Source of the DNA: Oscillospiraceae bacterium
GTDB lineage: Bacteria > Bacillota > Clostridia > Oscillospirales > Oscillospiraceae
Direction: 5' to 3'
Assembly (NCBI GenBank): GCA_017936205.1
Contig: JAGBGB010000196.1
Span: forward strand, 1 to 13,294
Length of the DNA stretch: 13,294 bases
The translations under genes were made by a program, and so were the position numbers. Position 1 is the stretch's first letter. Each line of letters opens with the position of its first letter. Shown here piece by piece: positions 1 to 7,441 of the stretch. The notes under the pieces were generated by a model. The model searched no databases. It saw nothing but the letters and a program-made list of their open reading frames with translations, and had not been told where the DNA came from.

Positions 1-132
1 CCACCGAAAATGATGTGATTTCTACAAAAAACGAAACATTTTTTACAACCACCAATTCTTGGTGGTTGTCGGACGCGCAATGCGCGCCCCTACGAAGGGG
101 TAAATCAAACTGTGCGATAAATCGGAATTTGG
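1..132 (+). repeat. Partial MITE-like inverted-repeat element (right-hand part)
   Basis: Positions 1-94 match the reverse complement of 4276-4369 with 4 mismatches, and 70-132 match 4402-4464 directly with 4 differences. It therefore reads as the right-hand part of the element seen whole at 4252-4464, in the opposite orientation; the left part would lie before the window. Inside it are a perfect hairpin (11-bp arms 45-55 and 59-69, 3-base loop) and the GC-rich palindromic core CGCGCAATGCGCG (72-84). No transposase is encoded. The 64-codon frame across it (15-209) is only a translation of the repeat. That it is a non-autonomous mobile element is inference from structure and copy number. Confidence 0.75.
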
Positions 133-181
133 CCTACTGGGGGAATCTGTTCTTATGTAGGGCTGTTGGATTAGTTTCTTT

Positions 182-210
182 TTGCAATTCGGGCGGCCTT
201 ATGGTATAAT
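182..210 (+). promoter_or_regulatory. Candidate sigma-A promoter upstream of the truA gene chain
   Basis: TTGCAA (182-187), a 17-bp spacer and a perfect TATAAT (205-210), which is also preceded by an extended -10 TG (202-203). It lies just outside the repeat element and about 109 bp before the small ORF at 319. It is the better of two candidates for the truA chain because both boxes are present. Confidence 0.6.
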
Positions 211-256
211 GGGAGGCAGGTATCGGAAAATTGCAAAACTTTTGCGAGCAAAGTCC

Positions 257-285
257 CGTTTATTGGACAGTGTATTTGCTATAAT
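257..285 (+). promoter_or_regulatory. Second candidate promoter (extended -10) for the truA gene chain
   Basis: A perfect TATAAT (280-285) is preceded by TGC (277-279), making an extended -10. The -35 position (CGTTTA, 257-262) is poor, as is often tolerated with an extended -10. It would give a leader of roughly 25-30 nt before the small ORF at 319. A short imperfect inverted repeat (ACTTTTGC-GA-GCAAAGT, about 238-254) lies between the two promoters and could be an operator, but nothing else supports that. Confidence 0.55.
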
Positions 286-318
286 ACAGATATACAAACC
301 AAGAAGGGATGAGAACAC

Positions 319-450
319 ATGAGTTGGAGCATTGTTGCGGAAAGAGGACATTACGAGGTTTATGCCAATGGAACATTCCTGTTCACTGCCGATACCAAAA
401 GAGAGGCTATGGAGGAATTAGAAGAATGGGAGAGCAAACTTACCGCTTGA
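319..450 (+). CDS. Small unrecognised protein, 43 residues, overlapping truA
   Basis: I do not recognise the family. The frame runs from ATG at 319 to TGA at 448-450 and encodes a 43-residue acidic, soluble peptide beginning MSWSIVAERGHYEVYANGTF and ending in an E/K-rich, helix-like tail. The first half looks like a short beta hairpin or strand pair (HYEVYANGTFLFTAD); the rest (KREAMEELEEWE) looks like one amphipathic helix. AGAAGGG at 302-308 gives a good ribosome binding site with 10-nt spacing, and two promoters lie just upstream. Its 3' end overlaps the truA start by 25 nt in another frame, and truA's own Shine-Dalgarno (411-415) lies inside it, so translational coupling is likely. It could be a real microprotein or a leader ORF; conservation would decide. 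Confidence 0.6.
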   Translation: MSWSIVAERGHYEVYANGTFLFTADTKREAMEELEEWESKLTA

Positions 451-1181
451 CCCTTTGCTATGATGGCACACGCTACCGGGGGTGGCAGCGTTTGCCCAAT
501 GCCAATACCATACAGGGCAGACTGGAATCTGTTCTGTCGGAGATCTTTGCGCAGCCTGTTGAGGTTCATGGCAGCGGTCGCACCGATGCAGGGGTCCATG
601 CCGCAGGACAGGTGGTTTCTTTTCACGCACCTCCAATGGATAGGAGTAAGCTCCTTTCTCAGCTCCGCCACAAGCTGCCGGAGGATATCGGAGTCCTTTC
701 TCTGGATTATGCGCCGGAACGCTTCCATGCTCGACTGTCCGCTGTGGAGAAGACATACTGCTACCGCATCTGGAATTCCTCGGAGCCCGATGTGTTCCGG
801 CGGCATTATCGGGTGCAGTATCCGCAGAAGCTGGACTTTGAAGCCATGGAGCGGGGAATGTCTCTCTGCCTGGGGCAGCATGATTTTCTTGCCTTCTGCT
901 CCAATAAGCATTTTAAAAAAACCTCTGTCCGCTGTCTGACTCGTTTCAGCCTGGAACGGGAGGGGAACGAATTGACCTTTACCCTGACTGCAGATGGCTT
1001 CCTGTATCACATGGTACGGATCCTTGTAGGTACGATCCTTGAGATCGGCTTGGGCCAACGGGAGCCGGAGAGCATTCCTGCCCTGTTTGCATCCCGGAAT
1101 CGGGAGGAGGCAGGACAAACCGCTCCTGCAAAGGGGCTCTGTTTAATGGAGGTGTGCTATGAACATTCAAATATTCGGTAA
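426..1181 (+). CDS. truA: tRNA pseudouridine(38-40) synthase TruA
   Basis: Converts uridines 38-40 of the tRNA anticodon stem to pseudouridine in the cytoplasm. The 251-residue product has the usual family length. Visible motifs are YDGTRYRGWQ near the N-terminus, the catalytic loop GSGRTDAGVHA with the catalytic aspartate at residue 54, and the C-terminal GFLYHMVRILVGT segment. The start at 426 is chosen because GGAGG at 411-415 is well placed and TruA homology begins there. An in-frame start at 309 would add 39 residues unlike any TruA N-terminus, and that stretch is already used by the small ORF in another frame. The 3' end overlaps the next gene by 23 nt, so these genes are probably co-transcribed. 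Confidence 0.95.
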   Translation: MGEQTYRLTLCYDGTRYRGWQRLPNANTIQGRLESVLSEIFAQPVEVHGSGRTDAGVHAAGQVVSFHAPPMDRSKLLSQLRHKLPEDIGVLSLDYAPERFHARLSAVEKTYCYRIWNSSEPDVFRRHYRVQYPQKLDFEAMERGMSLCLGQHDFLAFCSNKHFKKTSVRCLTRFSLEREGNELTFTLTADGFLYHMVRILVGTILEIGLGQREPESIPALFASRNREEAGQTAPAKGLCLMEVCYEHSNIR

Positions 1182-1500
1182 AAGCAAGTGCTTCGATACC
1201 AAGAAGGCAGAACGATATTTTAAAGAACGGCGGATCAAGTACCAGTCTATCGATCTGCTGCGCTATGGCATGTCCAACGGAGAATTTGAAAGTGTCCTCC
1301 GTGCCATAGGGGGGATAGATCAGCTGATCAACTGGGACAAGAAGGATCCCGACATCGACCTGATGCGATATATGGATGACAGGATCGCTAAGGAGGATAA
1401 GGTCTTCGATCGGGTGGAGCTTATGAAGACTCCCATTGTACGCAACGGCAAGAAGGCTACCGTAGGCTACTGTCCTGAGGTGTGGGAAACATGGGAATGA
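1159..1500 (+). CDS. ArsC/Spx-family thioredoxin-fold protein
   Basis: A 113-residue protein of the ArsC/Spx glutaredoxin-like superfamily. It begins with a beta strand and the nucleophile loop FGKSKCFDTKKAERYF (Cys11), and ends with the typical TPIVRNGKKATVGY...W block containing the cis-proline and an arginine. There is no CxxC, since residue 14 is lysine, so it is not a canonical Spx; the only other cysteine is Cys105. Whether it reduces arsenate, acts as another thiol reductase or binds a partner cannot be told: no arsenic-resistance genes lie nearby, and its neighbours are tRNA-processing genes. GGAGG at 1148-1152 with 6-nt spacing supports the ATG at 1159. The gene overlaps truA by 23 nt and cca by 10 nt. 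Confidence 0.8.
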   Translation: MNIQIFGKSKCFDTKKAERYFKERRIKYQSIDLLRYGMSNGEFESVLRAIGGIDQLINWDKKDPDIDLMRYMDDRIAKEDKVFDRVELMKTPIVRNGKKATVGYCPEVWETWE

Positions 1501-2843
1501 TCATCAAGATCCCACCGGAGGTTCGAGGCATTCTCATGAGGTTGAAACGGGCAGGCTACGAGGCTTATGCCGTAGGTGGCTGTGTTCGCGATAGCCTTTT
1601 GGGGGATAAGCCCCAGGACTGGGATATCTGCACCTCTGCGCTGCCGGATCAGACCAGGGCGTGCTTCGATCACTGTGTTCTTACGGGGGTGAAATACGGC
1701 ACAGTTACCGTCCTGCGTGGGCGCAACAGCTACGAGATCACCACCTTCCGTGCAGAGGAGGGCTACAGTGATAGCCGCCACCCGGAGCAGGTTCGCTTCT
1801 TGGATTCCCTCTATGAGGATCTGGCACGGAGAGATCTTTCTATCAATGCTATGGCAGCAGATGCAGATGGATTGGTAACAGATCACTTTGACGGCCTCCA
1901 CGATCTTCGCCACGGTTTGATCCGCTGTGTGGGTGAGGCTGAGCAGCGTTTCACAGAGGATGCCCTGCGGATCCTGCGAGCACTGCGTTTCGCTGCCCGA
2001 TTCGGCTTCACGATTGAGCCCCGTACAGCACATGCCATCCATGCTTTGAAGGACAGTCTTCTTAAAGTCTCACCGGAACGGATCCGCAAGGAGCTGAAGG
2101 GTCTGCTCATGGGGAAGGCTGCTGTAGAGATCCTTTCGGAATTCTCCGATGTGCTGGCAGTGATCCTGCCGGAGCTGCAGCCCTGTATGGGCTTTGAACA
2201 ACACAATCCCCATCATATTTATAATGTATATACCCATAGCCTCCACACCCTGGCACAGGTCCCCTCAACGGAGCCCCTGCGTTTGGCGGCTCTGCTTCAC
2301 GATATAGGAAAGCCTGCCTGCTTCACTCTGGATGAGGCAGGAATAGGGCACTTTTACGGTCACTCGGAGAAAAGCTTTGAGTTGTGTGATCGTCTCCTGC
2401 ACCGTCTGCACTATGATAATAAGACCATATCTCATGTTTGCACCTTGGTACAGATCCACGACCTGATGCTGGAGCCTATCAGTGAGAAACGAGCTCGTCG
2501 CCTTCTTTCCAAATATGGAGAGCCTATGCTCCGTGACCTGATCAGCCTCCGTCGGGCAGATGCACTGGCAACAGGCACGGCGGATCCCGAGGAGCTGGAG
2601 CACTCTCTGGCGCAGTTCTCGGAGCTGCTGGATCGACTGCTGGTGCAGGAGGGGCGCTTTACTATGGCAGATCTGGATATTAACGGCAATGATCTCCTGT
2701 CTATGGGGCTTCCCAGAGGGAGGCAGATCGGACAGCTGCTTCATGTGCTTTTTGACAGTGTGCTGGAAGGAATTTGTGAGAATCAGAAGGAAAAACTTGT
2801 GGAATATGCACGATTCCTCCTATCCAAAAAAGATTTTCATTGA
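1491..2843 (+). CDS. cca: CCA tRNA nucleotidyltransferase with HD domain
   Basis: Adds or repairs the 3'-CCA end of tRNAs (poly(A) polymerase/CCA-enzyme head family, class II nucleotidyltransferase). In the 450-residue product the signature is VGGCVRDSLLG followed by DWD (residues 43-45), the two metal-binding aspartates. Then come RRDLSINAMA, the RNA-binding segment EDALRILRALRFAARFGF, and a C-terminal HD domain with HDIGKP at residues 270-275 and a downstream YGHSEKS. HD-containing CCA enzymes may also have phosphatase or phosphodiesterase activity. A GTG at 1482 would add three residues, but GAGGTG (1477-1482) is well spaced for ATG 1491 and overlaps that GTG; ATG 1497 is another possibility. 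No terminator follows; a new promoter begins at its stop codon. Confidence 0.92.
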   Translation: MGMIIKIPPEVRGILMRLKRAGYEAYAVGGCVRDSLLGDKPQDWDICTSALPDQTRACFDHCVLTGVKYGTVTVLRGRNSYEITTFRAEEGYSDSRHPEQVRFLDSLYEDLARRDLSINAMAADADGLVTDHFDGLHDLRHGLIRCVGEAEQRFTEDALRILRALRFAARFGFTIEPRTAHAIHALKDSLLKVSPERIRKELKGLLMGKAAVEILSEFSDVLAVILPELQPCMGFEQHNPHHIYNVYTHSLHTLAQVPSTEPLRLAALLHDIGKPACFTLDEAGIGHFYGHSEKSFELCDRLLHRLHYDNKTISHVCTLVQIHDLMLEPISEKRARRLLSKYGEPMLRDLISLRRADALATGTADPEELEHSLAQFSELLDRLLVQEGRFTMADLDINGNDLLSMGLPRGRQIGQLLHVLFDSVLEGICENQKEKLVEYARFLLSKKDFH

Positions 2844-2868
2844 CATTTGTGACGGAATCCGTTAAAAT
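2840..2868 (+). promoter_or_regulatory. Strong sigma-A promoter for guaD
   Basis: A consensus TTGACA (2840-2845), exact 17-bp spacer and TAAAAT (2863-2868). The -35 box overlaps the cca stop codon (2841-2843). The leader to the guaD ATG would be only about 45 nt, with GGAGGA at 2907-2912, which leaves no room for a purine riboswitch. Confidence 0.8.
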
Positions 2869-2918
2869 AAGAGTTACGTCAAATCGTACTTTATTCCAAG
2901 CTTTTTGGAGGAATATTT

Positions 2919-4190
2919 ATGAAGGATTTTGTTTTAAAAGGGAATATTTGCTTCAGCGCTAAGGATGGAACCATCGAATGTCACCCCAATTCCTATGTAG
3001 TCTGTGAGGATGGACTCTGTGCCGGCGTGTTCGAAAGACTGCCGGAACAGTATGCCAACCTGCCCCTGACAGATTGCGGTGATCAGCTTCTGATCCCCGG
3101 ACTGTCTGACCTACATATTCATGCGCCTCAGTTCTCCTTCCGTGGATTGGGCATGGATATGGAGCTGCTGGATTGGCTCAACACCTACACCTTCCCCGAG
3201 GAGTCCAAGTACGCAGATCTGGGCTATGCAGATCGGGCATATGGTCAGTTTGCCTCCCAGCTGAAGAGCAGCCTAACGACCAGAGCTGTGATCTTCGGCA
3301 CCATTCATGCGCCTGCTACCACCCTGCTTATGGAGAAGTTAGAGGACAGCGGCATTGTCAGCTATGTAGGCAAGGTCAATATGGATCGCAACAGCCCGGA
3401 TTATCTCCGTGAGGCAGATGCGAAGGCATCTCTGGATGCTACGGAGCAGTGGATCTGTGATACTTGTTCTCGTTTTGCCAATACGCACCCCATTCTGACT
3501 CCTCGCTTTGTTCCCTCCTGTACCGATGAGCTTTTGGCAGGACTGGGCAGACTGTCGGAGCAGTACAAGATTCCCGTACAGAGCCATTTGTCCGAGAACT
3601 ACGGCGAAATCCAGTGGGTCAAGGAGCTGCTGCCCGATGCCAAGTTCTATGGAGATGCCTACGATCGCTTCGGTCTCTTCGGCGGTGCGCAGCCCTGCAT
3701 TATGGCACACTGTGTCCATTCCGGCGAGGAAGAGCTTGCACTGATGAAGGAGCGTGGGGTTTTCATTGCCCATTCTCCTCTATCCAACAGCAATCTTGCA
3801 TCCGGTGTAGCTCCTGTTTCTCAATACATGGAGCAGGGGCTGAGGGTAGCCCTTGCCTCTGATGTAGCAGGCGGGGATACTCTGAATATGTTTGCTGTTA
3901 TGGCAGGTGCCATAAGAGCCTCCAAGCTCCGCTGGAGACTGCTGGATCAGGAGGTAAAGCCCCTGTCTGTAGATCAAGCATTCTACATTGCCACCAGAGG
4001 TGGCGGAGAGTTCTTCGGTAAGGTGGGTGCTTTCGAACCCGGTTATGAATTTGACTGTGTGGTTCTGGATGACAGCACCATCGTGCATCCTCAGGAGCTG
4101 AGCCTCCGAGCCCGCCTGGACCGCTGCTTCTACCTGTCCGACGATCGCCACATTGCCGCCAAATATGTCCGTGGCAACAAGATCCTCTGA
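2919..4190 (+). CDS. guaD: Guanine deaminase (amidohydrolase family)
   Basis: Hydrolyses guanine to xanthine and ammonia in purine salvage or catabolism; cytoplasmic and metal dependent. The 423-residue protein matches the guanine deaminase branch of the amidohydrolases: PGLSDLHIHAPQ with the HxH metal ligands His66 and His68, then GLGMDMELLDWLNTYTFPEE and the family-typical VNMDRNSP. Further on are SHLSE (His223, Glu226), AHCVH (His264, His267), HSPLSNSNL, and ASDVAGG (Asp315), the usual last metal ligand. Length agrees with the family, slightly shorter than the human and E. coli enzymes. It has its own promoter and a terminator directly downstream, so it appears monocistronic. No purine transporter or xanthine dehydrogenase gene is seen beside it. 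Confidence 0.92.
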   Translation: MKDFVLKGNICFSAKDGTIECHPNSYVVCEDGLCAGVFERLPEQYANLPLTDCGDQLLIPGLSDLHIHAPQFSFRGLGMDMELLDWLNTYTFPEESKYADLGYADRAYGQFASQLKSSLTTRAVIFGTIHAPATTLLMEKLEDSGIVSYVGKVNMDRNSPDYLREADAKASLDATEQWICDTCSRFANTHPILTPRFVPSCTDELLAGLGRLSEQYKIPVQSHLSENYGEIQWVKELLPDAKFYGDAYDRFGLFGGAQPCIMAHCVHSGEEELALMKERGVFIAHSPLSNSNLASGVAPVSQYMEQGLRVALASDVAGGDTLNMFAVMAGAIRASKLRWRLLDQEVKPLSVDQAFYIATRGGGEFFGKVGAFEPGYEFDCVVLDDSTIVHPQELSLRARLDRCFYLSDDRHIAAKYVRGNKIL

Positions 4191-4201
4191 TCCCACACAC
4201 C

Positions 4202-4234
4202 ACAGTCCCTGTTGATCCGACAGGGACTGTTTTT
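4202..4234 (+). terminator. Intrinsic terminator after guaD
   Basis: A perfect 10-bp stem (ACAGTCCCTG at 4202-4211 with CAGGGACTGT at 4221-4230), a 9-base loop and a run of five T (4230-4234). It lies 12 nt after the guaD stop codon. Confidence 0.92.
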
Positions 4235-4251
4235 ATGCCCTCCAAAACCGT

Positions 4252-4464
4252 CAAATTCCGATTTATTGTACCATTCGTAGGGGCGCGCATTGCGCGTCCG
4301 ATAACCACCAAGAATTGGTGGTTGTGAAAAATGTTTCGTTTTTTGGAGAAATTACATCATTTTCGGTGGTTTTTGTGTTCATGTCGTTCCGCCATGAACC
4401 GGACGCGCAATGCGCGCCCCTACGCAGCGGTAAATCAAACTGTGCGACAAAGCGGAATTTGGAG
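4252..4464. mobile_element. MITE-like element, about 213 bp with long terminal inverted repeats
   Basis: The left end (CAAATTCCGATTTATTG..., then the 25-base core 4276-4300) is the inverse of the right end (core from 4402, ending CGGAATTTG near 4463). The right arm carries about 13 extra bases relative to the left. The middle (4301-4401) holds a segment inverted relative to positions 1-69, including an 11-bp-arm hairpin at about 4301-4325. It encodes no transposase. Open frames across it (4315-4518 and 4331-4636) are translations of the repeat and are not called as genes. Mobility by an external transposase is inference; no clear target-site duplication was identified by eye. Confidence 0.7.
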
Positions 4465-4538
4465 AGGAATTGTTGGGGTGCTTTGCTTGGGAGGGGGGGA
4501 ATCGGCTTTTTATTTTGAGCTTGGATTCAAAAATGGAC

Positions 4539-4567
4539 TTGCGGTAAAAATAGATGTGTGTTATACT
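4539..4567 (+). promoter_or_regulatory. Candidate promoter for the histidine kinase-response regulator operon
   Basis: TTGCGG (4539-4544), a 17-bp spacer and TATACT (4562-4567), with TG at 4559-4560 forming an extended -10. It leaves a leader of about 75 nt to the kinase start. The rest of 4465-4647 holds a G7 run (4493-4499) and no recognisable gene. Confidence 0.65.
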
Positions 4568-4647
4568 TATAAATTGATAGATTATACCCATTTTCGACGG
4601 AAGATCCGTGCGGAATATGATTGTGCTTTTGCGTGAAAGGAGCCTGT

Positions 4648-6432
4648 ATGAGAAGGAGAAGAATACATTTGAATACTGTACTCCATGGTCTCCTGATCAT
4701 TGCAATGTTCCTTGTGATTTTTGCGCAGCTTCAGAAGCCTATGAATCGGGCACAGCCGAGAAAGCTGCAGTTCTTCGGTGAGTATTCTCAGGATGGCGGA
4801 CCGTGGCTCCCTCTGGGTGGGACAAAGCTGTCTTCTCTGGATGGAGAGCTCCTGCTGCGGGGAGATTTTGGAATGCAGATCCCTGAAGGGAGCGTAATAA
4901 CCTTCTACGCCTTCCATATAAATGTGGCGGTAGAGCTGAACGGACAGCTCCTGGGTGGGACGCCCTCCGAGGGGCAGTGTAACGGAGAGTGGGTCAGCAT
5001 CACAATGCCCTTTATGGGCGCTAAGGATGAGCTGCTGCTGCGAGTTTCCAATCCCCATGTGATCGGGAATGCACAGGCTTACATACAGCTGCTGGATTCC
5101 ATCTATTTCGGTGACTACGAGCAGATCGTGTCTGTGATTGAGGAGCAGGATCTGTTCAGAAGGTTCATAGGCTTTGCTGTTCTTGCCTTCGCATTTGCAC
5201 TGCTGGCTGTGGCGCTGGTCTTCTGGTTTATGCACTTGAGCATGGGAACAAAGCTGTTGCCCATGTGCTTTATGGCGCTGTGCTACGGCGGATATATGTG
5301 GCTCAGCGCACCCTCTGTGAACCTGGGTGCGGCATGGACGGAGTTGAACACCAGCGGACTGTATGTATCCATAATCGCAGCGGTATTTCAGCTGGAGGTG
5401 CTGCTGCATACCTGCTTGACAGGTGTTCGGAAGAAGATCGTGTCCGGACTGTTGGTATTCCAGGGGCTTTGTCTCCTTGGGCTTGCGCTTACTTATTTGT
5501 TCGGCGGCTTGAGCATTTGTAAGGTTCTGGATCTCTGGATGCCCTTCCTGATCCCTTGTGTGCTGCTGCTAATGGCTTTGGGCTTGTGGGAGTGGCTGTT
5601 CCCTGCAAAGCGGTACCCCGGTGTTTTGGCATTCAGCGAGATCCTGCTGTTTGCTATTATTCTGGAGGCTGCAAACGAATATTTGCTCCTATGGCCTCAG
5701 CGTCTGCTGTTGGATGTTCTTGTAGCACTTTTCTTTCTGGCTTATGCCATCTACGGCATCGTCAGTGTGCCCCAGAGCTTCCGTAAGGCGTCCCGTGCAG
5801 AGAAGCTGGAAACGGATCTGAATCAGAATCGAATCGTCCTCGCTATGAGCCAGATCAGTGCCCACTTTATATTTAATGTATTGAATGCCATTAGCGGCAT
5901 GTGCAAGTATGCACCGGAGAAGGCAGACGAGACCGTGATCCGCTTCGCCAGATATTTACGAGGGAACATCAATGCCATGCAGGAGGAACGCTTGGAGAAC
6001 TTTTCCGCAACCCTGCAGCATCTGCAGGATTATGTTGCGTTGGAGCAGGTCCGTTTCGGAGATCGGATCCGCTTCACTGTAGATGCTCAGGTCACAGATT
6101 TCCAGCTGCCGCCTTTGACTCTGCAGCCGGTGGTTGAGAATGCCATTAAGCATGGTCTGACACCTAAGCCGGAGGGCGGTTCCATTCACCTGCAAACCAG
6201 TCTGCAGGGCGATATGATCTGCATTACCATTTCGGACGACGGTGTGGGCTTTAATTTGGCTGAGCTGCAGCAGAAGAATTCTGTAGGTCTGAACAATGTC
6301 CGTTTCCGTCTGAAGCAGATCGTAAACGGAGACCTGCAGCTCAAGAGCCTCCCCGGACGGGGAACCTGGGTCAGCATTATTATCCCATTGGAGGAGAATA
6401 AGGACGAGCCTTCAGATAGATCGAAGGAATGA
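4648..6432 (+). CDS. LytS/YehU-type membrane sensor histidine kinase
   Basis: A 594-residue sensor kinase. An N-terminal membrane segment (about 10-27) is followed by a roughly 130-residue beta-rich external domain (about 40-165), then a membrane part with about six or seven helices (about 170-380) and a short coiled linker. The His_kinase phosphoacceptor region is SQISAHFIFNVLNAI with His406, and the ATPase domain shows ENAIKHG (Asn498), DDGVGF (from Asp530) and a terminal GRGTW. The usual Pro before His (PHF) is Ala here. The signal sensed is not visible. AAAGGAG at 4636-4642 decides for ATG 4648; the TTG at 4621 in the same frame has no ribosome binding site. The response regulator follows after 16 nt, so the two are a pair. 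Confidence 0.9.
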   Translation: MRRRRIHLNTVLHGLLIIAMFLVIFAQLQKPMNRAQPRKLQFFGEYSQDGGPWLPLGGTKLSSLDGELLLRGDFGMQIPEGSVITFYAFHINVAVELNGQLLGGTPSEGQCNGEWVSITMPFMGAKDELLLRVSNPHVIGNAQAYIQLLDSIYFGDYEQIVSVIEEQDLFRRFIGFAVLAFAFALLAVALVFWFMHLSMGTKLLPMCFMALCYGGYMWLSAPSVNLGAAWTELNTSGLYVSIIAAVFQLEVLLHTCLTGVRKKIVSGLLVFQGLCLLGLALTYLFGGLSICKVLDLWMPFLIPCVLLLMALGLWEWLFPAKRYPGVLAFSEILLFAIILEAANEYLLLWPQRLLLDVLVALFFLAYAIYGIVSVPQSFRKASRAEKLETDLNQNRIVLAMSQISAHFIFNVLNAISGMCKYAPEKADETVIRFARYLRGNINAMQEERLENFSATLQHLQDYVALEQVRFGDRIRFTVDAQVTDFQLPPLTLQPVVENAIKHGLTPKPEGGSIHLQTSLQGDMICITISDDGVGFNLAELQQKNSVGLNNVRFRLKQIVNGDLQLKSLPGRGTWVSIIIPLEENKDEPSDRSKE

Positions 6433-6448
6433 GAGGAGGAATGGGCAT

Positions 6449-7255
6449 ATGCGCCTGATATATGTTGATGACGAGCAGCCGGCATTAGAGAACTTTCGAT
6501 GGACCACTGCAGGGTTCACGGAGATCCGCTCCCTGGAGATGTTCCGAGATCCTCAGTCTGCCATCGATTGGGTTCGGGAGAACCCGGTGGATGCGGCTTT
6601 TCTGGATATTGAGATCCCCGGCGGCGGTGGCATAGAGCTGTCTCGCAGACTGTGTGAGCTGAATCCCAAGCTGCGGATCGTGTTCGTGACTGCCTACCAT
6701 CAGTATGCCATGGATGCGTGGAGCACAGAAGCTGTGGGCTATATACTCAAGCCTTATACCTCTGAGGATATCCGCAAGCAGCTGGAACGGATCGCCAGAT
6801 ATCGTCCCAAGCCCGCACATCGGGTGGAGATCCGCACCATTCCCACCCTGTCTGTAGCGGTGGATGGGAATCCTCTGCCTCTGAGCCGCTCTAAGGTCAG
6901 GGAGCTCTTTGCGTTGCTGGTGGAACGGGGGAAGGGAGGCATTACCTCGGGAGAGGGGATCTCCTGCCTTTGGCCTGAGCGCCCCGGCGGTAAGGATACC
7001 CAATCTCTGTTCCGTGTGACCTACAAGCGATTGGCAGACACCCTGCAGGAGGCGGGTGTGGGACATATTCTATCCTCCGTAGGCAACCGCCGAGCCCTGC
7101 TGACTGAACAGGTGGATTGTGATCTGTATCGGATCCTGGACGGAGATGAGCAGGCGGCGAAGCTGTATGACGGACAGTATTTGCAGGAGTATTCCTGGGC
7201 AGAGGATCGGAACGGACAGCTCTATCGTATGCTTTTAGAGAAAAAGGAGAAATGA
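6449..7255 (+). CDS. Response regulator with SARP-like winged-helix output domain
   Basis: A 268-residue DNA-binding response regulator, partner of the kinase just upstream. The receiver domain (about 1-120) shows the acidic pair Asp7-Asp8, phosphoacceptor Asp53 in FLDIEIPG, the conserved Thr in VFVTAYH and Lys in YILKPY. The C-terminal part (about 125-215), with PLSRSKVRELFALLV and ISCLWPERPGG, matches the OmpR/SARP-type winged helix found in Clostridia regulators with a bacterial transcriptional activation-like tail. It is not a LytTR domain, although LytS-type kinases often pair with LytTR regulators. AGAGGAGGA (6432-6440) gives an excellent ribosome binding site. A terminator follows, then the pilus-like locus, which makes that locus its probable target (inference). 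Confidence 0.88.
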   Translation: MRLIYVDDEQPALENFRWTTAGFTEIRSLEMFRDPQSAIDWVRENPVDAAFLDIEIPGGGGIELSRRLCELNPKLRIVFVTAYHQYAMDAWSTEAVGYILKPYTSEDIRKQLERIARYRPKPAHRVEIRTIPTLSVAVDGNPLPLSRSKVRELFALLVERGKGGITSGEGISCLWPERPGGKDTQSLFRVTYKRLADTLQEAGVGHILSSVGNRRALLTEQVDCDLYRILDGDEQAAKLYDGQYLQEYSWAEDRNGQLYRMLLEKKEK

Positions 7256-7320
7256 GCGGAAATTCCTCGTTACAGTGCGTTTGAGGCGATTTCACATATT
7301 AATAACATAGACACAAGATA

Positions 7321-7357
7321 TAGAGGCGATGCTGAGGCGTTGCCTCTATTTTGTTTT
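7321..7357 (+). terminator. Intrinsic terminator after the two-component operon
   Basis: A 12-bp stem with two G-T wobbles (7321-7332 with 7337-7348), a TGAG loop, then TTTTGTTTT (7349-7357). It separates the kinase-regulator operon from the surface-protein transcript. The remaining stretch 7358-7441 is AT-rich with A/T runs and contains no gene. Confidence 0.8.
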
Positions 7358-7441
7358 GCGTTTACAAAAACGGATGATTGATTATCCAAAAATGATTATT
7401 TTTAGATTTTTTTCAGAAAAGCCCTTTTGAAGGCGGTTTCT

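Noticed and set aside
15..209. 64-codon frame at the window start
   Set aside because: It lies almost entirely in the repeat element. The same peptide stretch (DAQCAPLR.GKSNCA) reappears in the other copy at 4315-4518, and no ribosome binding site is seen.
309..425. N-terminal extension of TruA from ATG 309
   Set aside because: The extra 39 residues do not resemble TruA, and a strong ribosome binding site serves ATG 426.
2873..2878. GTTACG before guaD as a site for the response regulator
   Set aside because: A single copy downstream of a good -10 with no 11-bp partner; expected by chance.
2869..2918. Purine riboswitch before guaD
   Set aside because: The leader is only about 45 nt, too short for the aptamer, and no conserved core is seen.
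4331..4636. 101-codon frame across the MITE-like element
   Set aside because: It is a translation of the repeat in another frame and spans the kinase promoter; no family resemblance.
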